A DNA stretch of 64,000 bases from NCBI RefSeq assembly GCF_036013955.1, contig NZ_CP107903.1, positions 248,001-312,000 of the forward strand. The letters run 5' to 3'. The position numbers and the translations under genes are program-made. This DNA comes from Streptomyces sp. NBC_00459 (GTDB taxonomy: Bacteria; Actinomycetota; Actinomycetes; Streptomycetales; Streptomycetaceae). Positions 24,030 through 33,357 of the stretch are shown piece by piece (positions within the stretch are counted from its first letter, which is position 1; the number at the start of each line of letters is the position of its first letter). The notes under the pieces were generated by a model. It was not told where the DNA came from, made no database searches, and saw only the letters and a program-made list of their open reading frames with translations.

Positions 24030-24950
24030 TCAGGAGGCGGAGGCGTCCTGCTGATCGCGGTTGGTGCGCAGCGCCCAGATGTGGTGGGGCGGGGCGGCCT
24101 CGTGCACGCGCGTTCCGTACGAGTCGTCGACGCGGTCCATGTCGGCGGCGTACTCGACCCGGCCGCCGCAGGGGGCGTGCAGGAAGCGGAAGACGTTGGA
24201 GCCGACGGTGTGCCGACCGAGCCGGCGTGCTTCCCGCCAGCCTTTGTCGATCATGTGGTTGCCGCCCTCGACGACATCGTCGAAGCCCGGTACCTCGTAG
24301 GCGATGTGGTTGATCCCCGCCCGGTCGGGACGGTGGCACAGCAGCATGGTGTGCTGGTCCTCGTCGCCCGGGGCCTGCATGAACACGCCCATGGGCTCGA
24401 CCACGTCGGTGGGCCGGAAGCCGAGGCGCTCGGTGTAGAACGCGAACGCCTCCTCCCTGCCCTCCTTCGGGATGTTCAGCGCCACATGACACATGCGCAG
24501 CGGGCGCACCCGGGTGATCGGCTCCAGGACGGTGTTCCAGCGGTCAACACTGCCCAGCGTGTTGGCGGGCCGCGGTGTGACGGACGCCGGCTTCGGCCGG
24601 GCCAGGGTCAGACCCACCCCGAAGCCGGTCCCATCGACGGTGTGGTGGACGCCGTCGGCGCTCGCTCGGACCGTGCGGTCGCGCCCCGCCTCGGCGACCA
24701 GCCGATGGAGCTCCTGCCCGGTGTCGACGCCCCACACCACCTCGCGCAGAGTGGGGCCGTCCTCGACCGGGGGCGGCAGCGACGGGCCGGGGCGGGTGTC
24801 CAGGTGCAGGCTCTGCCCGGTGAGTGTCTCGAACACCGCGTGCTCGTCGGTCCTCTCGACGAGGAACAGGCCGAAGTCGTCGAAGAACCGGACGCAGGTG
24901 CCGAGGTCGTCCACACCGTAGGTGACCGATTCGATTCTCTGGATTCCCAT
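24030..24950 (-). CDS. Two-module VOC extradiol-type dioxygenase
   Basis: A 306-aa protein with two VOC modules, the architecture of type I extradiol dioxygenases. The C-terminal module carries the likely Fe(II) ligands in MCHVALNIPKEGREEA near residue 153, GINHIAYEVPGFDD near 215 and GGRVEYAADMD near 265. The N-terminal module (RIESVTYGVDDLGTCVRFF) has lost its ligands, as usual. It would cleave a catecholic ring next to a hydroxyl, the central step after O-demethylation. It is the first gene of the minus-strand operon. The first module is divergent, so a substrate other than catechol or biphenyldiol is likely. Confidence 0.78.
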   Translation of the reverse strand: MGIQRIESVTYGVDDLGTCVRFFDDFGLFLVERTDEHAVFETLTGQSLHLDTRPGPSLPPPVEDGPTLREVVWGVDTGQELHRLVAEAGRDRTVRASADGVHHTVDGTGFGVGLTLARPKPASVTPRPANTLGSVDRWNTVLEPITRVRPLRMCHVALNIPKEGREEAFAFYTERLGFRPTDVVEPMGVFMQAPGDEDQHTMLLCHRPDRAGINHIAYEVPGFDDVVEGGNHMIDKGWREARRLGRHTVGSNVFRFLHAPCGGRVEYAADMDRVDDSYGTRVHEAAPPHHIWALRTNRDQQDASAS

Positions 24951-25057
24951 GGATTCCTCGCTTCGTCGCAGCTCACGCTGCGGGTCTCATTCGGTCACCG
25001 GCCCTCGGCTGCCGGTGTCGGTGATCGTAAAATCGCGGCTCGGGCGACCTCAATAGA

Positions 25058-25079
25058 TTCGCGACGCAGGCATCGCAAA
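25058..25079. promoter_or_regulatory. Candidate LysR-type operator before the dioxygenase operon
   Basis: TTCGCGA and TCGCAAA form near-perfect inverted arms (one mismatch) separated by eight bases. The site is about 110 bp upstream of the dioxygenase start at 24950 and downstream of the lysR gene at 25133. A T-N11-A pattern fits inside it. It is the best candidate for LysR control of the operon. Confidence 0.4.
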
Positions 25080-25132
25080 CGTTTCTTGCACAATCTGTCG
25101 GCCGGCCGGAGCCATGGCCTGGCCCGGTCTGC

Positions 25133-26044
25133 TCACCTGCTGATGGCCGGTATCGGATTTCCGGAGAACCACTCGGTCAGGAAGTCGAGGAAAACGGTGA
25201 CTTTCCGCGGACTGGCCTGACCGGGTCCGTGGATCGCGTACAGCGGGCGGTCGGGTACGGAGAGCCCGGGAAGCAGGACCTCCAGCGCACCGGACATGAG
25301 GTCGTCGTAGACCGGCCGCTGTGGGAGCAGGGCGATGCCGCGTCCGTGCACGGCCGCCTTCTGCAGGGCCAGGTAGGAGTTCGACGAGAACGCCGCGTTG
25401 TGGATCTTGTGCAGGGTGGAGGCGGGGCCGTGCCCGATGCGCCAGACGGGGTCGTTGACGTGCACGAGGCAGTCATGGCCGGCGAGGCCGTGGGGCTCGG
25501 TGAGCGGCCCCTTGCGGTCCAGGTATTCCTTCGACGCGCACAGCACGAAGGGCAACGAGGCGATTTTCTTCAGCCGGACGCTGGAGTCCCGCAGATCTCG
25601 GGTGTGGAAGGCGATGTCGAATCCACTGTCCAGAAAATCGTAGGTCCGGTCGGACATTCCGCCGAGTTCGAAGCGGACGTGAATCTTGGGATGAGCCACG
25701 GAAAATGCGGCGATGGCATCCCCTAGATCCAGGCTTCCGATCCATTTGGGACAGATGATGCTCAACGCCCCCTCGGCACGATCGTGAAGCTGGGCGATCC
25801 CGGCGTCCTCGGCGTCGATCTCGTCCAGGATGCGTGCGGCGAATTCGGCGTACCGGTGGCCCGGTTCGGTCAGGCTGACCGATCGGGCCGTGCGATTGAC
25901 CAGGCGGACACCCACATGTCTTTCCAGTTCGGCGACATGCCGGGACACCAGCGAGCCGGAGGAGCCCAGTCTCTTGGCTGCTCCGCTGAAGCTGCCGACC
26001 TGCGCGACGGTGACGAAGCTGTGCATGAGAAGCAGACGATCCAT
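25133..26044 (-). CDS. LysR-family transcriptional regulator 2
   Basis: A 303-aa LysR protein, paralogous to the one at 9494-10405. They share SSGSLVSRHVAELER in the recognition helix, CPKWIGSLD at the start of the effector domain, ELGGxSxRTYDFLDSGFD near residue 125 and AFSSNSY near 225. The DNA-binding domain is residues 1-65. It lies directly upstream of the dioxygenase operon on the same strand, with a 182-bp gap holding a candidate operator, and is its likely activator. Confidence 0.88.
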   Translation of the reverse strand: MDRLLLMHSFVTVAQVGSFSGAAKRLGSSGSLVSRHVAELERHVGVRLVNRTARSVSLTEPGHRYAEFAARILDEIDAEDAGIAQLHDRAEGALSIICPKWIGSLDLGDAIAAFSVAHPKIHVRFELGGMSDRTYDFLDSGFDIAFHTRDLRDSSVRLKKIASLPFVLCASKEYLDRKGPLTEPHGLAGHDCLVHVNDPVWRIGHGPASTLHKIHNAAFSSNSYLALQKAAVHGRGIALLPQRPVYDDLMSGALEVLLPGLSVPDRPLYAIHGPGQASPRKVTVFLDFLTEWFSGNPIPAISR

Positions 26045-26143
26045 GTTTCCTCCCGGGGTGCTTCCTCCCCGCTCACGCGATGCCGGTGGGACACAGCTGC
26101 ACGTCCCTGGGCATGCGGACCCGATTCGGGCCGACGGATACCG

Positions 26144-26743
26144 CTACGGGCGCTGTCGCGGCCGGTCTCCGCCGGGGACCACGCGCTCGAAGCCTCGGAT
26201 GTCCGGGAAGGGAGGCTCGCGGTCGGGCTGGAGATCGACTTGGAAGGTGTTCAGGCACATGCCGAGCATGGTGAAGTTGCCCAGCGCACCGATGGTGTCG
26301 ACCAGCCCCTTGGATCCGAAGTGCTCCAGGGCGGCGGCGAAGGTGGCGTCGGAGACGAAGTGCCGGTCGAGTACTTCGTGGCAGAACCGGTAGAAGGCCT
26401 GGTCGGCCTCATTGCCGAAGACCGCTTCGCGCCCCTCGGCGATGGCCTTGACCGCGCCCTCCGGAATGCCGGCCGCGATCGCCTGGTGCGCATGGGCGTT
26501 CCAGGAGTACTGCGCGTCCCAGTTCCGCGCGGCCATCAGAAGCGCGAGTTCGCGCAGATGCTCGGGCAGGCTGCAGTCGAAGCGGGCGAAGGCGCCGAGG
26601 GACTCGGCACGTTCACACATCTCCGGGCTGTGCAGCCAGACCCGGAACGGACCGCGGACGGCACCACGACGGCCTGCGATCCGGGCGGCCAGTTCCTGCT
26701 GACGCTCGGTCATTTCCTCTTCGGTGAGAACGGGGAGCCTCAT
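26144..26743 (-). CDS. Carboxymuconolactone decarboxylase/AhpD-like protein
   Basis: A 199-aa all-helical protein of the CMD family, starting MRLPVLTEEEMTERQQE. The core reads LPEHLRELALLMAARNWDAQYSWNAHAHQA, with the conserved W and H-x-H cluster near residue 85, and AFYRFCHEVLDRHFVSDATF near 130. CxxC cysteines typical of AhpD are absent, pointing to a decarboxylase or related role rather than peroxidase reduction. The ATG at 26743 is used because the upstream extension has no family similarity. It precedes lysR 2 on the same strand. Confidence 0.75.
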   Translation of the reverse strand: MRLPVLTEEEMTERQQELAARIAGRRGAVRGPFRVWLHSPEMCERAESLGAFARFDCSLPEHLRELALLMAARNWDAQYSWNAHAHQAIAAGIPEGAVKAIAEGREAVFGNEADQAFYRFCHEVLDRHFVSDATFAAALEHFGSKGLVDTIGALGNFTMLGMCLNTFQVDLQPDREPPFPDIRGFERVVPGGDRPRQRP

Positions 26744-26956
26744 GAGGCGATACCTGCCTTTTCTTCCCGGCACGTTGCGGGCGCTCACAGATGCGGAACG
26801 CGACGCCGCGGGGTGCCAGGTGACCGTACAGCCGGGTCCGGGGTCGCCGACCCCTCCAGAAGCGCAAGGTAAAGCTGCACGCCAGAGGGCATCCAATCAC
26901 CGGGCGGCGCCCTAGTGTCGACCGACGCACGACCGTGGACTGGAGAGGAACCAGGG

Positions 26957-27361
26957 ATGACCACCATCATCAAGGCCGCGTCCGTACCCCGGCTCGACCG
27001 GGGCGGCGCCGTCCTGACGACGCCGCTCATCACCACGTCCTCGGCGGGAGGCGAGAACCTCATCACCAGCGGGATGAGCGTCTACCCCGTCGGTTCCGGA
27101 GCACCGCTGCACTCGCACAACTGCGACGAGCACGTCACGATCCTGGAGGGCGAGGCGGAGGTGGTGGTGAACGGCGAGGTGACCAAACTGGAGCGGTTCG
27201 ACACCACCTACGTCCCCTCCCCCCTCCCCCACCTGTTCCGGAACATCGGCGACCGCCCGCTGCGCATCCTGTGGGTGTACTCGTCCGGGCACGTGACGCG
27301 GACGTTCACCGAGACCGGCAGGACGGTGGAACACCTTTCGGCCGAGGACCAGATGGGCTGA
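26957..27361 (+). CDS. Cupin-domain protein
   Basis: A 134-aa single cupin. Motif 1 is [20 protein letters not shown] (near residue 50) with two histidines and a glutamate. Motif 2 is [21 protein letters not shown] (near 90) with the third histidine. It should bind a divalent metal. Small cupins beside aromatic genes act as isomerases, dioxygenases or oxygen-independent hydratases. It is divergent from the CMD-like gene, and a GAGAGGA stretch lies upstream of the ATG. Confidence 0.8.
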   Translation: MTTIIKAASVPRLDRGGAVLTTPLITTSSAGGENLITSGMSVYPVGSGAPLHSHNCDEHVTILEGEAEVVVNGEVTKLERFDTTYVPSPLPHLFRNIGDRPLRILWVYSSGHVTRTFTETGRTVEHLSAEDQMG

Positions 27362-27569
27362 AAACATCCGATGACCGTCACGGCCCGCCCCATGCCAACG
27401 GCACCAACCCGGACGGACCCAATTCAGAAGTATTCGGGTGAGCAGATTCCACGCTTTCTGTCAATTCAGGCATTATGCCGACCAGGTTCCATGGACTGTG
27501 TCAATACTTGAGACCGAGGGGAATCATCACTCGCTATACGGACGCCCCACGGGCTGACGTACGAGCTAG

Positions 27570-27584
27570 AATCGATCGTCGATT
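27570..27584. promoter_or_regulatory. Inverted repeat before the dienelactone hydrolase gene
   Basis: AATCGA-TCG-TCGATT is a perfect 15-bp inverted repeat, 28-42 bp before the ATG at 27612 and preceded by GCTAG. It resembles the central ATCGAT of the 1662 operators but is not identical, so shared control is only possible. Confidence 0.4.
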
Positions 27585-27611
27585 TCTTTCAAAAGGAAGG
27601 GAGAGGTGCGT

Positions 27612-28367
27612 ATGAGTACTGCATATGGGGTGACCGTGGACATTGCGATGCGGGACGGCACAGCCGATGCCTACCTGGCACACCCTGATGGAGCAGGACC
27701 GTTTCCCGCCGTTCTGCTCTACATGGACGCCTTCGGGCTGCGACCGCATCTGAAGAAGATGGCCGATCGTCTGGCCTCGGCCGGCTACGCGGTTCTGATG
27801 CCCAACGTCTTCTACCGCCATGGACGGGCGCCGGTGATCGACCTGCCGGAGTTCGTGGACCCGGCCGAGCGCCCGGAACTCTTCCAGCAGCTCGGGCCGA
27901 TCATCCGGTCCCTGACCCCGGAGTCGACCATGGCGGACGCCGACACCTACCTGCGCTGGCTGGCCGAATGGCCGCTGGCCAGGAGCGGACCGGTCGGCAT
28001 CACCGGCTACTGCATGGGTGCCGGCCTGGCGCTGCGGACGGCAGGCACCTATCCGGACCGAGTGGCCGCCGCGGCCGGCTTCCACGGCGCCAACCTCGCC
28101 TCCACCGCGCCGGACAGCCCGCACCTGCTCGCCGACCGCGTCAAGGCCGAGCTGTACTTCGGCCACGCCGACCAGGACCGGGCACTGCCACCCGAGCAGA
28201 TCGACCGTCTGGACGCGGCCCTCGACGCGGCGGGCGTACACCACCACTGCGAGGTGTATACCGGCGCACACCACGGCTTCACGCAGGCGGACACCGCCGC
28301 CTACGATCCCGAAGCCGCGGAACGCCACTGGGCGGCGCTGCTGGACCTCTTCGGGCGCACGCTCTGA
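27612..28367 (+). CDS. Dienelactone hydrolase-family protein
   Basis: A 251-aa alpha/beta-hydrolase of the DLH family. The nucleophile is cysteine in GYCMGAGLAL near residue 137, with the acid in FGHADQDRALPPEQ near 184 and the histidine in GAHHGFTQ near 220. The cysteine separates it from serine esterases and fits hydrolysis of dienelactone or similar enol-lactones. ATG at 27612 is chosen after GGGAGAGG; a GTG two codons earlier is also possible. It is the first of two plus-strand genes with the FAD monooxygenase. Confidence 0.83.
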   Translation: MSTAYGVTVDIAMRDGTADAYLAHPDGAGPFPAVLLYMDAFGLRPHLKKMADRLASAGYAVLMPNVFYRHGRAPVIDLPEFVDPAERPELFQQLGPIIRSLTPESTMADADTYLRWLAEWPLARSGPVGITGYCMGAGLALRTAGTYPDRVAAAAGFHGANLASTAPDSPHLLADRVKAELYFGHADQDRALPPEQIDRLDAALDAAGVHHHCEVYTGAHHGFTQADTAAYDPEAAERHWAALLDLFGRTL

Positions 28368-28574
28368 CGCGCTGAAGAAATACCGCGGGCCGAAACCCGG
28401 CTCGCTCCCACCGGTGAAATTCCGGTGAACAATTCCATTGCACACAAAATTGCGTCCCGGTCGGTAGTCCGGGGCACAGCCTTTCACTTTCACATCCGGC
28501 TGTGTCAATATTCCTCTCCTCCAAAGAGGCCCAGTGTGCTCCCTCGTACGAATCCAATTGCACTGGGAGTACTT

Positions 28575-29789
28575 TTGTCTGGGACACGTTTTGTCATCGC
28601 CGGCGGCGGTCTTGCCGGGATGACCCTGGCCCACTATCTGCACCGGCACGGTCTGGACGTCGCCGTCTACGAGCGTGACACCGGCATCGCCGCCCGCGAG
28701 GCGGGATACCGCATCCACATCAACTCCACCGGCACCTCCGCCCTGCACGCGGCCCTGGAACCGCGGCTGTGGGAGCTGTTCCTCGCGACCTCCGGCATGC
28801 CGAACGACGACATGCTGCTGTTCGACGAGCAGCTCAACCTCCGCCCGGGCCGCGACAAGTCCGCCACCGAGGGCACCGGGGTACCCACCGACATCCCCGA
28901 GCACCTGGTGGTGTGCCGCTCGACACTGCGCCGGATCCTCTACCTCGGGCTGGAGAAGGTCGTCCACTTCGGGGCCAGGGTCACGGGATACCGCTCCAAC
29001 CCCGACGGGACCGTCACCGTGCTCCTGGGCAACGGGGAGAGCGTCGAGGCCGACGTGCTCATCGCCGCGGACGGCATCAACTCCGACGTACGGGCCCAGA
29101 GGCTGCCCCAGGTGAAGGTCGCCGACCTGGCCGCCCGTCACATCGCCGCGAAGGTCCCCATCACCGAGGAGACCAAGGCCAAGCTTCCGGCACAGCTGTT
29201 CAACACCTTCTCGCTGGCCTACGCCTCCGACTGGACCGGACTCACACTCGGCCCGCTGGAGCGCAGCAACCCCGGCTCTCCGCTGGTCAAGGAGCAGGAC
29301 CCGGACTTCCAGGACGAAGCCACGAGGAACTACGCGCTGAGCATCTTCAACTCCGTGGAGAGCCTCATGATGCCCGACGCCGAACTGTTCACCGCCACTC
29401 CCGAGCAGCTGAAGGCATACGCGCTGGAACGCGTGGCCTCCTGGCACCCGGCCCTGGTGGAGACGGTCCGGCTGTGGGACACGGCCACGGTGCAGGCGCT
29501 GACGTTGCGCAGTTGTGTGCCCGTCAGCGCCTGGGAGCCCTCGAACGTGACCGTGGTGGGCGACGCGATCCATGCCATGAGTCCGTCCTGTGGCATCGGC
29601 GCCAACACCGCGCTGCGTGACGCACACGTTCTCGGTGGGGAACTACTCGCCGCCGCGCGGGGTGACAAGGACGTCGTGGACGGCATAGGCGCCTACGAAG
29701 AGGCCATGCGGGACTACGGGTACAAGGCCCTGCGGATGTCCGCGGCGGTGGGCGAGAAGGTGATCGGCCACCTGCCGCTGCCCGAGTAG
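28575..29789 (+). CDS. FAD-dependent aromatic monooxygenase-like protein
   Basis: A 404-aa flavoprotein of the PHBH/UbiH class. The FAD-binding motif is VIAGGGLAGMTLAHYL from residue 5, the middle motif EADVLIAADGINSDVR near 158, and the second FAD motif VTVVGDAIHAMSPSCGIGANTALRDA near 325. It should hydroxylate or decarboxylatively hydroxylate an aromatic ring with NAD(P)H and O2. No ATG fits; TTG at 28575 with GGGAG five bases upstream gives the standard N-terminus. The frame is open further upstream without family similarity. Confidence 0.78.
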   Translation: MSGTRFVIAGGGLAGMTLAHYLHRHGLDVAVYERDTGIAAREAGYRIHINSTGTSALHAALEPRLWELFLATSGMPNDDMLLFDEQLNLRPGRDKSATEGTGVPTDIPEHLVVCRSTLRRILYLGLEKVVHFGARVTGYRSNPDGTVTVLLGNGESVEADVLIAADGINSDVRAQRLPQVKVADLAARHIAAKVPITEETKAKLPAQLFNTFSLAYASDWTGLTLGPLERSNPGSPLVKEQDPDFQDEATRNYALSIFNSVESLMMPDAELFTATPEQLKAYALERVASWHPALVETVRLWDTATVQALTLRSCVPVSAWEPSNVTVVGDAIHAMSPSCGIGANTALRDAHVLGGELLAAARGDKDVVDGIGAYEEAMRDYGYKALRMSAAVGEKVIGHLPLPE

Positions 29790-31070
29790 GCAGCTCCTGC
29801 GCGGCCACGCCCGGCCCGCGGGCGCCGCGCGGGGCCGACGGTCATCGGTGTCGGAGCCCTCGGTAGACGCTGGGGCCCGGCACCGATGACGGCCGGGCCG
29901 GACCGACGCCAAAGACCTCGGCCGGGCTGCCGGCGCCAGAGGGTCTGCCAACTGCCAAAAGCGTCCACGCCGACAGCAGCGCGCGAATCCCGATACGTCT
30001 GTCGGAGAGTTGTCCGTACGGGTTTAGGTTCTCCGCCACCGCTTGGCACAGGGCTCCCACGAGGGCTTCATCGCGTCCCCGGAGGCGGCGAGGTTTTTCT
30101 GCGCCCGTTGTGCGGATTTCTCTGTTTTTCGGGAATTGCTGTACTGGCAGAGTGTCGCCTCTCGCTGTCTCATATCTCTCCGCAGGCGCGGAATTTGTCG
30201 TAGCAGATGAGCCGGACGTTCATGCCGCGGCGAAGCAGCGGCAGTGGGCGCACAGGCCGTGGAGTTCGGAACAGACGCCGTCCTGGACGCATACCGGGGC
30301 GGCGCTGACGTCTGTGATCCGGGCGGCCGGATCCAGTGCTCGTGGGTCATCGTGCCGGACCGTATGTGGTGCAGGACGACACGGACTTCGGCGGTCAAGA
30401 TCCGCGGGCCAACCTCGTCGCGGTCTCCTTCGAGGGTCAAGGCGGTCGCTGGGAATAGCGTGCCGGACGCCGGCTGAGCAGACGAAGCCGAGTGCCAGGG
30501 CGGTCTTAGCGACCTTGCCCGACGCGGGGCAGGCGCCGATAGCAGTCAGCTGACCAGAGCGAGTTCCGCCGATGAGGGAGGCGAGTCGATGCGGCCCGTG
30601 TGTCCGCCATGACGTCACGGGGAGGACCGGCCGACGGGCTTGCGGGGACGCAGCTGACGCCGGTTCGACTCCACCGCGACCGGCTTCAGCACCGATGGTC
30701 GCCGGTATTCGTATACAAGAAATTTGGAAAACAATTCTGCATTTCACAGCGCCCCCGTTCATGCTCGAAAAATTTCGACATATTGCCGCTCGATCACAAA
30801 TCCGTCGCCCTGGTCAAGCGCGAAAATAGTCACATGCGGAAGGGTGCCCATCGTCGAAATCCAAGGTGTTATGGTCCATTCGACTCCGAGGCGGGACCGC
30901 GCTATGCATCCATCTCCACCGACAATCGGGCAACAAAGGTTGCAAACGTGACCACTGCGACGTCCAGCTCACCGTCTGCGATCTCCCGGAAATCAAATCG
31001 CTGTTCAACTTCCCTTTCTCGCTCTCACGCAATTACCGCACCTCCTGACCATCCTTGAAGGAGTTCTCCG
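29790..31070. other. Gene-poor interval with a decayed helicase fragment
   Basis: No intact gene is evident in these 1281 bp. Its right half is noticeably AT-richer than the flanks (30700-31060), consistent with foreign DNA plus the promoter of the MFS gene. A broken DnaB-like sequence lies at about 30300-30600 on the minus strand and is listed separately. Confidence 0.5.
30300..30600 (-). pseudogene. Fragment of a DnaB-like replicative helicase
   Basis: One minus-strand frame reads IGGTRSGQLTAIGACPASGK and TALALGFVCSAGVRHAIP, resembling the Walker A region of DnaB-type helicases (GQLTVIGARPAMGK) with the lysine region distorted. The next part appears in another frame as LEGDRDEVGPRILTAEVRVVLHHIRSG, matching the LEMSRDE...RILSAEARV block after Walker A. 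At least one frameshift separates them and both ends are missing. It is a relic of a chromosomal or plasmid/phage helicase gene, probably from a lost mobile element. Confidence 0.5.
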
Positions 31071-32603
31071 TTGTCTGCCGACAGTACGATCACCACTCCC
31101 ACTCGGGCGGGTGCCGATCAGACGGGGGCCTCCCCGGGCACCCGGCACCTCGGCGTCGCGCTCTTCGTGATCGCCGCGGCCCAGCTGATGATGGTCCTTG
31201 ACGGCACCATCACCAACATCGCCCTACCCTCCATCCAGACCGACCTCGGCGTCTCCGAGGCGAACCTGGCCTGGATCGTCAACTCCTACGCGCTCGCCTT
31301 CGGTGGCCTGCTCCTACTCGGAGGCAAGGCCGGCGACCTGTTCGGACGACTGCGGATGTTCCAGGTCGGCATTCTCACCTTCACCCTCGCCTCGCTGCTG
31401 GGCGGACTCGCCGCGAACGAAGAGCTGTTGCTCGGCGCCCGTGTCCTGCAGGGCGTCGGCGCCGCGCTTGCCGCTCCCAGCGCGCTGGCTCTGATCACCA
31501 CGACTTTCCCGACGGGCAGGTCACGCAACACGGCCATGGGTGTGTACGCGGCCATGGGCGGCATCGGCGCCACGGTCGGAATGCTGCTGGGCGGTACGTT
31601 GACCGACGCTCTCGACTGGCGCTGGGTGTTCTTCGTCAACATCCCCATCGGCCTGGCCGTCCTCACCGGAACAAAGAGCCTGGTCGAGGCCGAGCGTCAC
31701 CCAGGCCGCCCGGACATCCCCGGCGCGATCACCGGCACAGGTGGCCTGCTCGCGCTCGTCTACGCCATCACCCGAGGCGGCGAACACGGTTGGACGAACG
31801 GCCTGACACTGGTCTCCTTCATGACGGCCGCCGTGCTGCTGTCCGTGTTCCTGGTCCTCCAGTCCCGCGTATCGGATCCGATGATGCCGTTGCGCATGTT
31901 CAAGGACCGCAACCGCAGCGGCAGTTACACCACGATGCTGCTGATGGGCGCGGGCATGTTCGCCACGTTCTACTTCCTGACGCTGTACATGCAACTGGTC
32001 CTGGGCTACAGCGCCGTCAAGACCGGCTTCGCCTATCTGCCCTTCAGTATCGGTATATCGGCTGCCGCCGGCATCAGTTCCAAGCTGGTCACCCACTTCG
32101 CACCGCGGCTGATCGCCGCACTGGGCCTGACGATAGCCGCGGCGGGCATGTTCTCGTTCGCGACCTTGGAGACCGACTCCTCGTACGCGGCTCATCTGGT
32201 GCCCGCGATGTTTGTCACCGCCATAGGGCTGGGGGCGGCCTTCGTCCCGCTGACGGTGACCACGGTCAGCGGCGTGGACCACCGGGACACGGGTGTCGCC
32301 TCGGCACTCCTGAACACCGCCCAGCAGATCGGCGGAGCGCTCGGTCTCGCCGTCCTGTCGACGATCTCCACGTCGGCAGCCGACGACAAGCTGCCCGAGG
32401 CGGCTTCCAGCCTCTACCGGGGCCTCGCAGTCAAGGACTTCGGCCTGGTGTCGAAGGCGAGCGCTGCGCTGACGCACGGCTACACCATGGCCTTCGTCGG
32501 CGCGGGCGCCATGTTTCTGGTCGGCGCGATGGTCACAGCCCTGGCTGTGAACGCCGGCAAGCAGCAGCACACGGAGGGCGCGGCGCCCGTCCACATGGGT
32601 TGA
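31071..32603 (+). CDS. MFS transporter, DHA2 (EmrB/QacA) family
   Basis: A 510-aa transporter with 14 predicted membrane segments. Family signatures are LMMVLDGTITNIALPSIQTDL near residue 42, WIVNSYALAFGGLLLLGGKAGDLFGRL near 73 (motif A), and ALALITTTFPTGRSRNTAMGVYAA near 140. It is a proton-driven exporter of drugs or small molecules in the cytoplasmic membrane. The start is TTG at 31071 with AAGGAG seven bases upstream. A downstream HxlR gene on the same strand (157 bp away) is a likely local regulator. It could export toxic aromatics or an antibiotic. Confidence 0.86.
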   Translation: MSADSTITTPTRAGADQTGASPGTRHLGVALFVIAAAQLMMVLDGTITNIALPSIQTDLGVSEANLAWIVNSYALAFGGLLLLGGKAGDLFGRLRMFQVGILTFTLASLLGGLAANEELLLGARVLQGVGAALAAPSALALITTTFPTGRSRNTAMGVYAAMGGIGATVGMLLGGTLTDALDWRWVFFVNIPIGLAVLTGTKSLVEAERHPGRPDIPGAITGTGGLLALVYAITRGGEHGWTNGLTLVSFMTAAVLLSVFLVLQSRVSDPMMPLRMFKDRNRSGSYTTMLLMGAGMFATFYFLTLYMQLVLGYSAVKTGFAYLPFSIGISAAAGISSKLVTHFAPRLIAALGLTIAAAGMFSFATLETDSSYAAHLVPAMFVTAIGLGAAFVPLTVTTVSGVDHRDTGVASALLNTAQQIGGALGLAVLSTISTSAADDKLPEAASSLYRGLAVKDFGLVSKASAALTHGYTMAFVGAGAMFLVGAMVTALAVNAGKQQHTEGAAPVHMG

Positions 32604-32760
32604 CAGACCACGAAGAAGGCCCGGCCCACCCCTGCGTGGCGACGGCATTCCCAGCTGTGCGGCCCAGTGGGTCCAACCGAACCTCAAGTCGGCCAGAACG
32701 ATGTGTGGCGCGAGACATCGCATCGTGATGCCTCGCGCCCGCAGAGAGAAGACACGCACG

Positions 32761-33141
32761 ATGAACACCCCACGCTGTGCTCCGAAGGAGCACCGGTCCG
32801 ACGCCCCGTGGCTGCCCGCGTCCCTTCTGGCCGCTGACCGAGCCTTCACCCTGCTGGGCAAATGCTGCAACGGTCTGATCATCGCGGCCTTGGCCAAAGG
32901 TCCGGCCGACTTCGCTCAGATTCACGACCATGTTCCCGGCATCGGCGACCGCATGCTCGCCGAACGCCTCAGGGAATTGGCCGCGGTTGACCTCGTTACT
33001 CGTACTGTCCCGCCCGGCCCCTCCTCGCGAACCCTTTACGCGCTGTCACCGCATGGCAACGCCTTCCTCATTCCCCTCGCCGCCGTGATGGTGTGGGCGG
33101 AGGACCATTTCCCCGCGACCGGCTCACCAGCGACGGAATGA
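32761..33141 (+). CDS. HxlR-family transcriptional regulator
   Basis: A 126-aa winged-helix regulator. After RAFTLLGKCCNGLIIAALAKGP comes the recognition helix region FAQIHDHVPGIGDRMLAERLRELAAVDLVTR and the wing PSSRTLYALSPHG. HxlR proteins respond to reactive electrophiles or quinones. The first helix normally reads W-x-L-x-I-L-x-x-L; here it is CCNGLIIAAL, with adjacent cysteines that could be redox sensors. An alternative start lies 33 bases upstream. It probably controls the adjacent MFS exporter. Confidence 0.8.
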   Translation: MNTPRCAPKEHRSDAPWLPASLLAADRAFTLLGKCCNGLIIAALAKGPADFAQIHDHVPGIGDRMLAERLRELAAVDLVTRTVPPGPSSRTLYALSPHGNAFLIPLAAVMVWAEDHFPATGSPATE

Positions 33142-33357
33142 CCGGCCGTACCGGATCGTCGAGTTCCGTTCCCGCGCAGGTACAGGTACCGGCGGTCCGG
33201 GAGCGGCAGCGGTGTGAGACACACAGCTGCCCGGTGTCCTCGTTCCGGTGTGTCGCACGCGCCATTGACCTGGCTCTCCGCTCTCTCCATGGATGCATAC
33301 AGGACACCGGTCGGCTGAAAACTCGCCGCCCAAAGGAATCAAGAGGAAACATCTGTC

